From assembly GCA_963848375.1 (NCBI GenBank), contig CAWKDK010000017.1, positions 3,461-67,460 on the forward strand: DNA of 64,000 bases, given 5' to 3'. Under the pieces are notes generated by a model that was not told the origin of the DNA, made no database searches, and saw only the letters and a program-made list of their open reading frames with translations. The stretch comes from JAJPJE01 sp963848375 (GTDB lineage: Bacteria > Acidobacteriota > Terriglobia > Terriglobales > Acidobacteriaceae). How positions within the stretch are numbered: position 1 is the first letter of the stretch; each line of letters begins with the position of its first letter. Positions 18,645 to 26,785 of the stretch are shown piece after piece. The translations under genes were made by a program, and so were the position numbers.

Positions 18645-18869
18645 CTAATCGCGGTCGTCGTCATCTGCCGAATTATCTTCGGCCTCATCAGTACCGACGC
18701 GAAACAGGGCTGCCTGCTCTTGTGCGAGGCGAGCTAATTCGTTGGCGTCATCCAGTGGTTCAGCGGGCTTCTCCAGTTTGCGCTGGCTCTTACGTTCCGC
18801 CTTGTCACGTTGATGTTGTTGTCTTGCCTGTTCTTTCTGTCGCTTCGTAAAGCTTGTTCGTCCAGCCAT
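18645..18869 (-). CDS. Small basic-acidic charged protein, third gene of the RRM operon
   Basis: The product is 74 residues. The first half is strongly basic and Gln/Lys/Arg-rich (RTSFTKRQKEQARQQHQR), while the last ~12 residues are almost all Asp/Glu. No hydrophobic core is present, so it is probably disordered or a helix formed on RNA. GGTGAGGGTGA precedes the ATG. It lies 57 bases downstream of the RRM gene. Its N-terminal S-F-x-(K/R)-x-(R/K) pattern resembles the 51-residue protein upstream of the RRM gene, suggesting related RNA-associated roles. I cannot name a family. Confidence 0.65.
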   Translation of the reverse strand: MAGRTSFTKRQKEQARQQHQRDKAERKSQRKLEKPAEPLDDANELARLAQEQAALFRVGTDEAEDNSADDDDRD

Positions 18870-18926
18870 TCACCCTCACCTTCATCTGTTGTAGTTGTAT
18901 ATGTCGGAGTTGCGGAGCACAAAGAG

Positions 18927-19280
18927 CTACCAGCGAGGCTCTCTGGGCTGCCGTGCATGACCGCGATAGTCATCGCGTCCACCACCACCGCCGCCTCCGC
19001 CGAATCGTCGTCCGCCGCCGCCACCACCGTTGCTGGTCTTGGGCTTCGCTTCATTGACCTTCAAAGCTCTTCCACCGAGCTCGGCGCCGTCGAGAGCAGC
19101 TATCGCCTTATCGGCTTCGCCGGCATTGGTCATTTCGACGAAAGCAAAACCGCGCGAACGTCCGGTATCGCGATCGGTGACCATGCTGACCTTATCTACC
19201 GCACCATGAACCTCGAATGCACTGCGAAGCTCAGCTTCTGTTGTGCTGTGCGAAACATTACCTACGTACAAATTCTTCAT
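18927..19280 (-). CDS. RNA recognition motif (RRM) glycine-rich RNA-binding protein
   Basis: This 117-residue protein has a complete RRM at residues 1-80: RNP2 is LYVGNV and RNP1 is RGFAFVEM, both with the aromatic positions used to stack RNA bases. The tail is a Gly-rich run with Arg/Phe (RRFGG), then RDDYRG and an RQPREPRW end. Bacterial proteins of this type (cyanobacterial Rbp-like) bind single-stranded RNA, often in cold response. Its ATG overlaps the stop of the preceding 51-residue gene (CTATGA), so translation is coupled. Confidence 0.92.
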   Translation of the reverse strand: MKNLYVGNVSHSTTEAELRSAFEVHGAVDKVSMVTDRDTGRSRGFAFVEMTNAGEADKAIAALDGAELGGRALKVNEAKPKTSNGGGGGGRRFGGGGGGGGRDDYRGHARQPREPRW

Positions 19281-19432
19281 AGTTCCCTCTTCTGTTTTTT
19301 GTTAGCTGTTCCCGAGCCGGTTTTCTTGGACTGCGTGGAGGCGCTCAGGAGCTCCCGATTATTTTTCCGGCGCTGGATCTTTTGCTTGCGTTCGCGGTTG
19401 AATCTGGACTTGTCGCCGTTGAGACTTGACAT
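19277..19432 (-). CDS. Small basic protein (51 aa) coupled to the RRM gene
   Basis: A short frame begins MSSLNGDKSRFNRERKQKIQ and ends KKQKREL, with about 35% Lys/Arg. AGGAG sits seven bases before the ATG at 19432, and its TGA overlaps the RRM start codon, an arrangement that would be unlikely by chance. Composition and the (S/R)F-x-(R/K)-x-R-K pattern recall the 74-residue protein two genes on. It probably binds RNA or ribosomes. It is easy to miss because of its length. Function is unknown. Confidence 0.65.
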   Translation of the reverse strand: MSSLNGDKSRFNRERKQKIQRRKNNRELLSASTQSKKTGSGTANKKQKREL

Positions 19433-19806
19433 TGCCTGGCTCCTGTTTTAGCTGCGCTTACTTGAACCCGTCTGCTTCTCACTTGGGTGGAGCGTAAGAG
19501 TTCGCGATCCGTGCCCGTGATTCCCTTGCCAAGCGGCCGAGAAAGAGCTGTTTTGGATTTACAGACCGATCAACCGAGATACTGCTCAGGAAGTAATCGA
19601 TTTGAAATCTGATGACACCCGACGCCCCCTCTGAGTTCCTCAATCGCGAAGGCCAAGGTGCCGGTAGGTGTGTCTTCGAGGTTAAGTAGTCTCTAGTATA
19701 CGCTGAATTGCAGGGTTCGGCTTGGGAGCACTCCAGAGTGTGCAGTGAGTCCTGGCTTAAGGTGAAGTACGGGCTAACTAGAAACGTTGTGTGCTGGTTG
19801 CGCCAG
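19433..19806. other. Spacer upstream of the RRM operon
   Basis: This 374-base spacer lies between the RRM operon (leftward) and the end of the diguanylate cyclase gene (also leftward). It must hold the RRM operon promoter and leader. I see no gene, no strong terminator and no repeat in it. Confidence 0.4.
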
Positions 19807-21403
19807 CTAGGACTGGGCCGCCAACATGAGTTCCGAGGAGAGGCTTACTCGGTTTCGCCCGGCTTCCTTGCCTTCATACAGCGCCAGGTCGGCGCGTCGC
19901 AGCAACGACTCCGGCACGTCCTCCGGACGCGACATGGTCAGACCGATTGTGGCCGTGACGTAGAGAGGATTCGCGTTCAAGGTGATGGGATGTTCGGAGA
20001 TGCGAGTGCGAATTCTGTCCGCGATGTGCAGAGCAGCTGCCTGATCACAATCCGTAACGATGATGAGGAACTCTTCACCGCCATAACGTCCTACATAGTC
20101 ATGGGCGCGCAGGCAGTCCTGCATGCGAGTACAGGAAGCGACAATCGCAATGTCGCCGGCAGCGTGGCCAAACTGGTCGTTGATGGACTTGAAGTGATCG
20201 AGATCGATGAGCAGGATTGCAAGGCCAATCTCAGATCGAGCCGAGCGAGATAGCTCGCGTTCCAAAGCCGCGAGAATGGCGCTACGATTCATGGCGCCAG
20301 TCATGCCATCGTGAGTCGCGCGATACTCAAGAGCTTCACGCGTGCGAGCTAGCTCGAAGAAGGATTCGCGGACGGTAGCCAGGGTAGTGCGAAGTTTCTT
20401 GCTGAGAATCTGCTGGTTCGCGAAAAGCAGAATGGCGAGCGCTACCACCGCGATAAAGGAAATCAGTATCCGGAAATTCCGGACGGGCCCGGGAGCATGA
20501 CTGTATTCCAGGCTCCAAATGGCGAGCACCGGCACGGAGAGCATGGCGCAGATCGCGAGCCGGCTGATCCAGGTGGCGTGTTGCGCGTCTTCGTCTTCGG
20601 TGACCTGCGATTCCTTGCTCGGCGCGCAGCCGGGCTCCAGCGAAGCGGCCCAGACCATGGTGGCAATGGCGAGCATCAGCGGGATGTCATGCGGGCTGCC
20701 GGTGTAATACTCGCCGCGATCCATGGCCATGTTGATAAACAGTGAACTGATGGTGTAGCCCAAGGAAGCCAGCAGCAGACGCACCGTACAGGCTTCTCCA
20801 ACCGGCGCGGGCGCGATACCAAAGCAAAAGCCAGCCAGCAATCAGAACTAACGATTCGGTGAGGTAGAGCACGTTAAAGCTCGAGCCGTACTGGGCGCGA
20901 TCGGGCATGAGGTATTGCCAGGGGATGACCACAAACGAATAGAGGTACATCCACCATACGGCGATCATCGCCAAAGGCAGTCCGACGAGAGATGGGACTT
21001 CGCGATGCTCGTGCGGAACCGTCGCGAGCGCAGCCATCATCGGCACAAGATGGAGGAAGAGGACGATATCGAGAAATGTGGGCGCGCTGACGTCGACATT
21101 GCGGACAAGTTCGAGATAAGGCCACATCGCCGAGCTGAAAAACCAGAGCGCGGCTCCTGAAGTCATGAGGAGCCAGAACTTGCGAGCGCCGCCACGGGAT
21201 CCTACGAGATTGCAGGCGAACGCAGCCAGAACGAGACCAACGAGAAGTGGTTGACCAAGATCAGCAAAGACAGTGAGGCGTGCGGAGGGAGCGCTGAAAG
21301 CAGCCGCAAAAGAATAGACGACCACCAGAATGGCGGAAGCGGCTACCAGAAAACTCCGATAGTGACTTCGATTCAGCAAAAAAGTCCATTTCCTGCAGCC
21401 CAC
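19807..21403 (-). CDS. Membrane-bound diguanylate cyclase, GGDEF domain (frameshifted)
   Basis: The N-terminal half (from a GTG near 21403) has seven or more hydrophobic helices, including FLVAASAILVVVYSFAAAF and LYLTESLVLIAGWLLLWY. At about 20784 the frame slips by one base: removing one G from TACGGTGCG joins it to the continuing membrane segment LLLASLGYTISSLFINMAMD. One more helix, a short linker and a GGDEF domain follow, with DLDHFKSINDQFGHAAGD, the active loop GRYGGEEF, and an inhibitory site RAHD five residues upstream. It should make cyclic di-GMP with product feedback. The start codon is uncertain. Confidence 0.82.
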
Positions 21404-21592
21404 TCGGATTGGGAGGTTCGTCCGAATTTACGCCACTTGCCCGATATGAATGTGGGCATCTTATCCGAGTTTCGATGGCAAGGAGATGTGACTAAAGTCA
21501 CATTCCCTGGCAGGAGTACCGTGGCTGGCAGGGTCCGAAAACGGCATCGACTTCGCGTAAATAAGAGTTGCAAATTTGTCGGACTGGAGAAG

Positions 21593-22342
21593 CTATTCCC
21601 CGGCGTTGGAATCGACGATACTTCGAACGAGTTCGCGATCGGTGACCTGGTACTGATCTTCACGCGGCTCCAGCGCACCTCCAAAAGTCACTTTGGGACG
21701 AGCCTGCGTGGAGGTATCCGCGACAGTCTTGAAGGCCGTGAGATGTACTTGCTGACAGCCAGTCTGCCGAACGACGTCGGGAATCGATGCAGGAAGAATT
21801 CCTCCACCAGGAAGGATTTCGATTCGGCCGTCGGCATATTCGATAAGCCGCCGAATGAAAGGCAGAGCGTCGAGAGCTGAGTCTTCCTGGCCGCTGGTGA
21901 GGATGCGCGTGAATCCGAGGTCAACGATTTGGTCGAGCGCGGTAAATGGGTCGGGGGTTACGTCGAAGGCGCGATGAAAAACGGTTTGACTCTTACCGGC
22001 GCGCTTCAGGATACGGCGGCAGCGGTCGATATCGACGGTGCCGTCCGGGCGCAGAATGCCGAAGACCAATCCGTCGGCGCCATTCGCGACAGCAAGATCG
22101 GCGTCGCGTTCCATCGATGCCATCTCGGCTTCGGTATAGCAGAATCCGCCGGCACGCGGGCGAATCATCGCCATGACCGGAATCTTCAAGCGTGATTTGG
22201 CCTCGAGGATAGTTCCCAGTGAAGGGGTAAGCCCGCCGAGAAAAAGTGCCGAGCAGAGCTCAACGCGATCGGCGCCTCCGGCCTCGGCTTGGATCACGTC
22301 GTCGATGGAGCCACAGCAGATTTCGAGCAGAATCTTCTTCAT
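21593..22342 (-). CDS. cutC: Copper homeostasis protein CutC
   Basis: This 249-residue TIM-barrel protein has family signatures LEICCGSIDDVIQAEAGGAD, RVELCSALFLGGLTPSLG, VMAMIRPRAGGFCYTEAE, FHRAFDVTPDP and RIEILPGGGI, covering the full CutC length. CutC was linked to copper tolerance in E. coli, though its enzymatic activity is still unsettled. It is cytosolic, with no signal peptide. No other copper gene lies nearby. It follows the diguanylate cyclase by ~190 bases on the opposite side, transcribed in the same (leftward) direction. Confidence 0.92.
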   Translation of the reverse strand: MKKILLEICCGSIDDVIQAEAGGADRVELCSALFLGGLTPSLGTILEAKSRLKIPVMAMIRPRAGGFCYTEAEMASMERDADLAVANGADGLVFGILRPDGTVDIDRCRRILKRAGKSQTVFHRAFDVTPDPFTALDQIVDLGFTRILTSGQEDSALDALPFIRRLIEYADGRIEILPGGGILPASIPDVVRQTGCQQVHLTAFKTVADTSTQARPKVTFGGALEPREDQYQVTDRELVRSIVDSNAGE

Positions 22343-22391
22343 CGCGAATTAGGTTACAGGAGCTATTGAACCGAAGGAAACGGTTCTGCCA

Positions 22392-22799
22392 TCAGCGCTG
22401 GAAGTAGGCTACGACGTCGGGCTGCATGAGATAGAAGATGACGAGCACGGAGGAGAGGAGTTTTGCGCCCTCCGTAGCGATGATGAGCCAGCGAAACTCC
22501 ATGACGGCTGAAGAAATGGACGGAATCGCTGCGAATCCAAAGAGCGCGAAAAATAAGATCGCAATTCGGCGGGCGCCAGGCCAGCGGAATATGAGCGCGA
22601 AGCCAATGGCGGTCGATGCCGTGGCAGCGAGAAAGAAGATAACCGGTCCCATTAATTCCAAGCCTTCCAGCAAGAAGGATCCGGAGCGCAGAGGGACGAT
22701 CCCGAAAGCTGTCAGCAGTCCAGTGACGACGAGAAAGGCTGCGCTCAGCCAGCACAGAGATGCGATGAGCCAAATGACCGAGGGACGAGAAGATGTCAT
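22392..22799 (-). CDS. Four-helix hypothetical membrane protein
   Basis: From ATG 22799 the product is 135 residues with four hydrophobic segments (starting VIWLIASLCWLSAAFLVVTG; then GPVIFFLAATASTAIGFALI; IAILFFALFGFAAI; LLSSVLVIFYLM). It resembles generic DoxX/DUF-type small membrane proteins but has no diagnostic motif. The frame stays open to an ATG at 22895, but the extra 32 residues are not hydrophobic and neither start has a clear ribosome site. It stops 50 bases before the cutC start, in the same direction. Confidence 0.55.
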   Translation of the reverse strand: MTSSRPSVIWLIASLCWLSAAFLVVTGLLTAFGIVPLRSGSFLLEGLELMGPVIFFLAATASTAIGFALIFRWPGARRIAILFFALFGFAAIPSISSAVMEFRWLIIATEGAKLLSSVLVIFYLMQPDVVAYFQR

Positions 22800-22986
22800 A
22801 TGGGGAAAAGGTGAGCAGCTGCAAAGCTTTGCAGCTAAGCTGCTCCACTTTGCAAAGGGCACATTCAGCCCGCCGAATCGCGTGCTGTGAATCATGCTAA
22901 GCGATTGAATCTTAAATGAATATTAATTGAGCAAATCTTCCCGTTTGGGGATTCGATTGCACAATCCTCGCCAGAGGACCCCCGAG

Positions 22987-23247
22987 ATGCGAACGTTCCG
23001 GATTCTGGTAGGCGCAAGTTTTCTGTTTTTCTGCACAACTCTCATGCACGCTGGTCACATGGGAATGCAAGACCCGAACATGTGCAGTAACGGTACTCCG
23101 GGTGCCGGGCGCTATGAAGTGGATGGGAATTCGTTCAGTTTTTCGGCCAATGACCAACGGCACGAGCACGAGTCCGGGTTCGCTAACGCTTCAATATCTG
23201 TGCTTCTTGAACGGCTCGGGTGTCGACTTGGGATTACATCCTCGTGA
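22987..23247 (+). CDS. Putative small secreted protein or remnant
   Basis: This 86-codon frame from ATG 22987 begins with a convincing signal peptide (RTFRILVGASFLFFCTTLMH) and a mature start GHMGMQDPNMCSNGTPGAG like acidobacterial exported proteins. After about residue 60 the composition changes (RHEHESGF), while an overlapping frame continues with a plausible beta-rich sequence. This suggests a frameshifted remnant of a longer secreted protein. The ribosome site is weak. Confidence 0.35.
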   Translation: MRTFRILVGASFLFFCTTLMHAGHMGMQDPNMCSNGTPGAGRYEVDGNSFSFSANDQRHEHESGFANASISVLLERLGCRLGITSS

Positions 23248-23652
23248 CGTCACCCCAGCGACACTACGCCGGTTTTGGCCTCGAGACGTGTTCTGCGATT
23301 CCCAGCCAAACAATTTGGGCACGGCTTCACTTGCAAGGTAAATAGTCGACCCGAACGGCAGACTTGTAACTAGTATCGTCTTCAATGCCGCTCCAGGGGA
23401 AACAGGGATTCCACTACCATTCCAACCTGTTGATAGATCTCAATCCCTGTACCGTGACGTGGTGAGAACTGTGTGTAATCCTGGGCATGCGAGGCAACAT
23501 ACCATGGCCCGCGAACTTTGGGTTCGATGCGTCGCCAAGTTCCAGAGCCCACCTCGCTTGCGCTGCTTGGAACCGGGTTGCTGGTGACCTTCCGTAAGCG
23601 GCTATTGAAATCGAAAAGCTAGCCCCCGAGACTTGCGCTAAGCGCATTACAA

Positions 23653-23684
23653 AAAGGGCCTGATGCATCCGCATCGGGCCTTTT
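23653..23684. terminator. Bidirectional hairpin terminator
   Basis: Arms AAGGGCCTGATGC and GCATCGGGCCTT form a 12-13 bp stem with one G-T mismatch around ATCC, flanked by A5 on the left and TTTT on the right, so it can stop transcription both ways. On the minus strand it lies about 125 bases past the kinase stop at 23808. Confidence 0.7.
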
Positions 23685-23807
23685 GCTATTTGGGATTCAC
23701 CGGAAGCCCGCGTTCCCCGTCAACTGAGAGTCATCGGCCCTTCCGTTCTTCTGTTCCAGATATTGAATGGTTATGTCTGACCGAAGCTGGAAGCGAATTC
23801 TGAAGAG

Positions 23808-26624
23808 CTACTTCGCTGGCGCAGTAGAGAGAACGGCCTGGAATTCAGGCTCCTGGAAGGCATTGCCAAACCACGGATCGGCCTTGGCGATCTCGAGGGA
23901 GTATCCCTTTTTCAGCGCGTCTTGCAGGGCAGCGGCTGCTTCCTTCTTACGTCCGGCCAGGTATTCGATCTCGGCATTGTAGTAAGTGAGATCCACGCTG
24001 TCGGCGATTTGGCGTGCACGGCCAATCATGATCTGGCCGTTGCGAATATCGCCCTTCTCGGCGTAGTAAAGGGCGAGATTGCCCATCACATTCGCGTCGC
24101 GCGGATTGACCTGCAATTCCTTTGAGGCAAGGACGATGGCCTCGTCGTAAGCCTTCAGCGCCTTGGGTTTGTCGCCAGCCCACCAGTATCCGCTGGCAAG
24201 ATTGCCCATCAGGAACTGATCTTTAGGTCCCAAGGCGATGGCTTTCTCATAGTTCTCGACCGCTTTGTCGTACTTGTGAAGATAGAAGTATTGCGTCGCC
24301 AGATTAGAGTACGTATCGGCCGTAGGCTTGAGCGAGAGGGACTTCTCAAATGTGGTGACCGCGTCGTTCCACTTGTTCTGGGTGAAGTAGATGACGCCCA
24401 TGTTGGCGTAGGCGGGCGCATTGTTCGGGTCAAGCTCGGTGACCTTCTTGAATGCCGCGAGAGCTTGATCGTACATGCCGAAGCGATACGAGGTGGTCCC
24501 CAAGAGGTTGTAGTTGAACCAGAAATAGGGATTCAGGTCGATCGCCTTCTTGTATGCGGCGATTGCCTCGTCTTTCTTGCCGGCGGCGCGATAGGTGTCG
24601 CCCAGGCGTCGATACGCCTCATCGGAGTTCGGCGCCAGTTTCAGCGCGTCTTGCAGAACGGAAACCGCTTCAGCGGTTTTGCCGCTGGCATTCAGGACGC
24701 TTCCCAGCGTGTATTGAACTTCGGGGATGCTGTCCGCGCCGGGTATCCGGTTCGCCTGCTGAGCAGCGGCTAGTGCCTGCTGCGACGCATCGGGATCCTT
24801 ACTGGTTTTGTACACTCGCAGATAGGCGTCGGCTAAGCCAGCCCAGGCGAGGGCGAAATTCGGATCAGCCTTCGTCGCCTGTTGATAGAAGCCGATCGCA
24901 GTCTGAACGTTCTTGGGATCCAGTTCGCCGCGGGTGAAGGTGTTGCGTCCCTTCAGGTAGAGCTCGTAAGCGGTCGTATTCTCGGTAGGGCGAAAAGCAA
25001 CGGCGGGCTGCGCAGAACTGGGCGCCAACGCCGGTTGCAGCGCGCTGAACATGTTGTCTTCGAGGGTCAGCAAGTCCTGCCGTTTGCCGGAGAATGGCTG
25101 CAACGCCTGCCCCACCTGCTTGCCCTGATCGTCGAGCAGATTGAGCACGACCAGCAAGTCGTCGCCAGAGCCTTGCACGCTTCCCTGCACGACATAGCTC
25201 ACGCCCAGGCTTTTTGCGATTTCAGGAACGGGCTTGTCGGCGTTCACCTTCTGAACGGCGAATGCGGACGCAACGTTCAGCTCTTTCAGCTGCGAAAGTT
25301 TGGAAATAAGAGCTTCGGTAATACCTGTACCGACATACCCCAACTGCCCTTCGTCGCCCAAAACTTTGATCGGCAACACGGCAACACGCCGCTCAGGCAC
25401 GACTGCGACCTGCTCGGCCGTGTGCTTGTGCATGTAGCGATAGCCCACAACTGCCAGCCCGCTCGTCACCACCAAAGCGCTCGCGAGAATCGCGACCAAA
25501 GTGCGCTTCTTGACCGGCACATTCACGGCCATCTGCGGCAGACGGATCGACATGCTCGGCGAGAAGCCGGACGGCGACTGCTGCAATTCGAGGTCGTTGA
25601 GAATCGCGCGCGCGGAAGCGTAGCGCCGTGCCGGATCGCGCTCCAGGCACTTCATCACCACCTGGTTCAGCCAATCCGGAATGTCCGGATTCGCAGCCTT
25701 CGGCTCGGGTGGCGCTTCGTTGGCGCGCTTGTACATCAACTGAAATGTTGATTCGGCCTGGAAAGGCACATCGCCAGTCAACATTTCGTACATGATCAGG
25801 CCAAGGGCATAAAGGTCGGTGCGGCCGTCGACCGGCTTGCATTCGATCTGCTCCGGAGCCATGTAGCGGGGAGTACCCAACAGCTCCCCAGTCATGGTCA
25901 TGCCGCCTTCACTCTCGATCGACTTCGCGAGGCCGAAGTCAGAGACGAAAACGTGATCGTCTTTATCGAGCATGATGTTCTGTGGCTTCATGTCTCGATG
26001 GACCACGGATTCGCTGTGAGCAGCGTCCAACGCAGCGCATAGCTGCTTGGAAATGTTGAGAGTGCGCTCGATGGTGAGCTTGCCCTGCGATTGCAGGATG
26101 TGATGGAGGTCGGAGCCATCGACGAAGGCCATCGAAATGAACTTCGTCCCAGCAACATCGCCCAGATCATGAATGCGAAGAATGTTCCGGTGAGAAATCT
26201 TGCTGGCCAGCAGCAGCTCCTGCTTGAAGCGCTGCATGGCTTCCGGATGAACCATCAATTCGGGGCGGACAAGCTTGAGCGCAACGGTGCGGTTCAGATC
26301 CAGATCGTAGGCCTGGTAGACAGCGCCCATGCCTCCCTGACCGAGAAGCTTTTCAACGCGGTAGCGGGGACCAAAATCAACTTCGGAGCTGGACTGGGAA
26401 CGGGCACGGCTTACGCCAACTGCGGTTGGAAAATTATTGGAGCCGCCTGCAAAAGACGCACGCGTCACTCCGTCGGCGTGAGCAGACACCGGCGCCGGAC
26501 TCGGCGATGAATCTCTCCCGCCACCCCACGTGGAGTCGGAATGTGATTCAGGGAGTTGGCTATCGCATTGTGTACAACGCGTCGCAAGCCCTGGATTGCT
26601 CGCTCCGCACTTTGGACACGTCAT
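23808..26624 (-). CDS. Serine/threonine protein kinase with zinc ribbon and C-terminal TPR array
   Basis: From ATG 26624 the protein is 938 residues. An N-terminal zinc ribbon (C3, C6, C17, C20) is followed by a Ser/Pro linker. The kinase domain (~88-345) has an intact glycine loop GQGGMGAVY, VALK lysine ~117, HRDMKPQN ~209, DFGLAK ~229 and APEQ. One membrane helix lies at ~375-395. Outside it come a sugar-binding-like domain of the TolB N-terminal type (VLPIKVLGDE, SYVVQGSVQGSGDDLLV) and about nine TPR units to the end. All catalytic residues are present, so it is an active PknB-type receptor kinase. It lies downstream of the pseudokinase gene, separated by 161 bases. Confidence 0.93.
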   Translation of the reverse strand: MTCPKCGASNPGLATRCTQCDSQLPESHSDSTWGGGRDSSPSPAPVSAHADGVTRASFAGGSNNFPTAVGVSRARSQSSSEVDFGPRYRVEKLLGQGGMGAVYQAYDLDLNRTVALKLVRPELMVHPEAMQRFKQELLLASKISHRNILRIHDLGDVAGTKFISMAFVDGSDLHHILQSQGKLTIERTLNISKQLCAALDAAHSESVVHRDMKPQNIMLDKDDHVFVSDFGLAKSIESEGGMTMTGELLGTPRYMAPEQIECKPVDGRTDLYALGLIMYEMLTGDVPFQAESTFQLMYKRANEAPPEPKAANPDIPDWLNQVVMKCLERDPARRYASARAILNDLELQQSPSGFSPSMSIRLPQMAVNVPVKKRTLVAILASALVVTSGLAVVGYRYMHKHTAEQVAVVPERRVAVLPIKVLGDEGQLGYVGTGITEALISKLSQLKELNVASAFAVQKVNADKPVPEIAKSLGVSYVVQGSVQGSGDDLLVVLNLLDDQGKQVGQALQPFSGKRQDLLTLEDNMFSALQPALAPSSAQPAVAFRPTENTTAYELYLKGRNTFTRGELDPKNVQTAIGFYQQATKADPNFALAWAGLADAYLRVYKTSKDPDASQQALAAAQQANRIPGADSIPEVQYTLGSVLNASGKTAEAVSVLQDALKLAPNSDEAYRRLGDTYRAAGKKDEAIAAYKKAIDLNPYFWFNYNLLGTTSYRFGMYDQALAAFKKVTELDPNNAPAYANMGVIYFTQNKWNDAVTTFEKSLSLKPTADTYSNLATQYFYLHKYDKAVENYEKAIALGPKDQFLMGNLASGYWWAGDKPKALKAYDEAIVLASKELQVNPRDANVMGNLALYYAEKGDIRNGQIMIGRARQIADSVDLTYYNAEIEYLAGRKKEAAAALQDALKKGYSLEIAKADPWFGNAFQEPEFQAVLSTAPAK

Positions 26625-26785
26625 AGGAAGGCCCACCACCTTCCACCAGGCTGGGATTATGTTGCAGGTGGGGAGGCACCGCAAGCGAAAATCGCCTGAT
26701 GAGAGCCAGCGAACATTCCCCCACAGCTGGTGAAGCTGGAAAGGAATGTTAGCACTTCACACCCAATCTTTCGCGGCTCTTTTTG

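Larger units (their letters stand above)
22800..23807. other. Largely gene-free kilobase with a possible decayed gene
   Basis: Apart from the doubtful small frame at 22987 and the hairpin at 23653-23684, I see no supported gene. Codons after 23247 look coding only in short stretches in changing frames (for example NGTSTSPGSLTLQYLCFLNG in another frame from about 23155), as expected for decay. It separates the cutC unit from the kinase genes. Confidence 0.4.
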
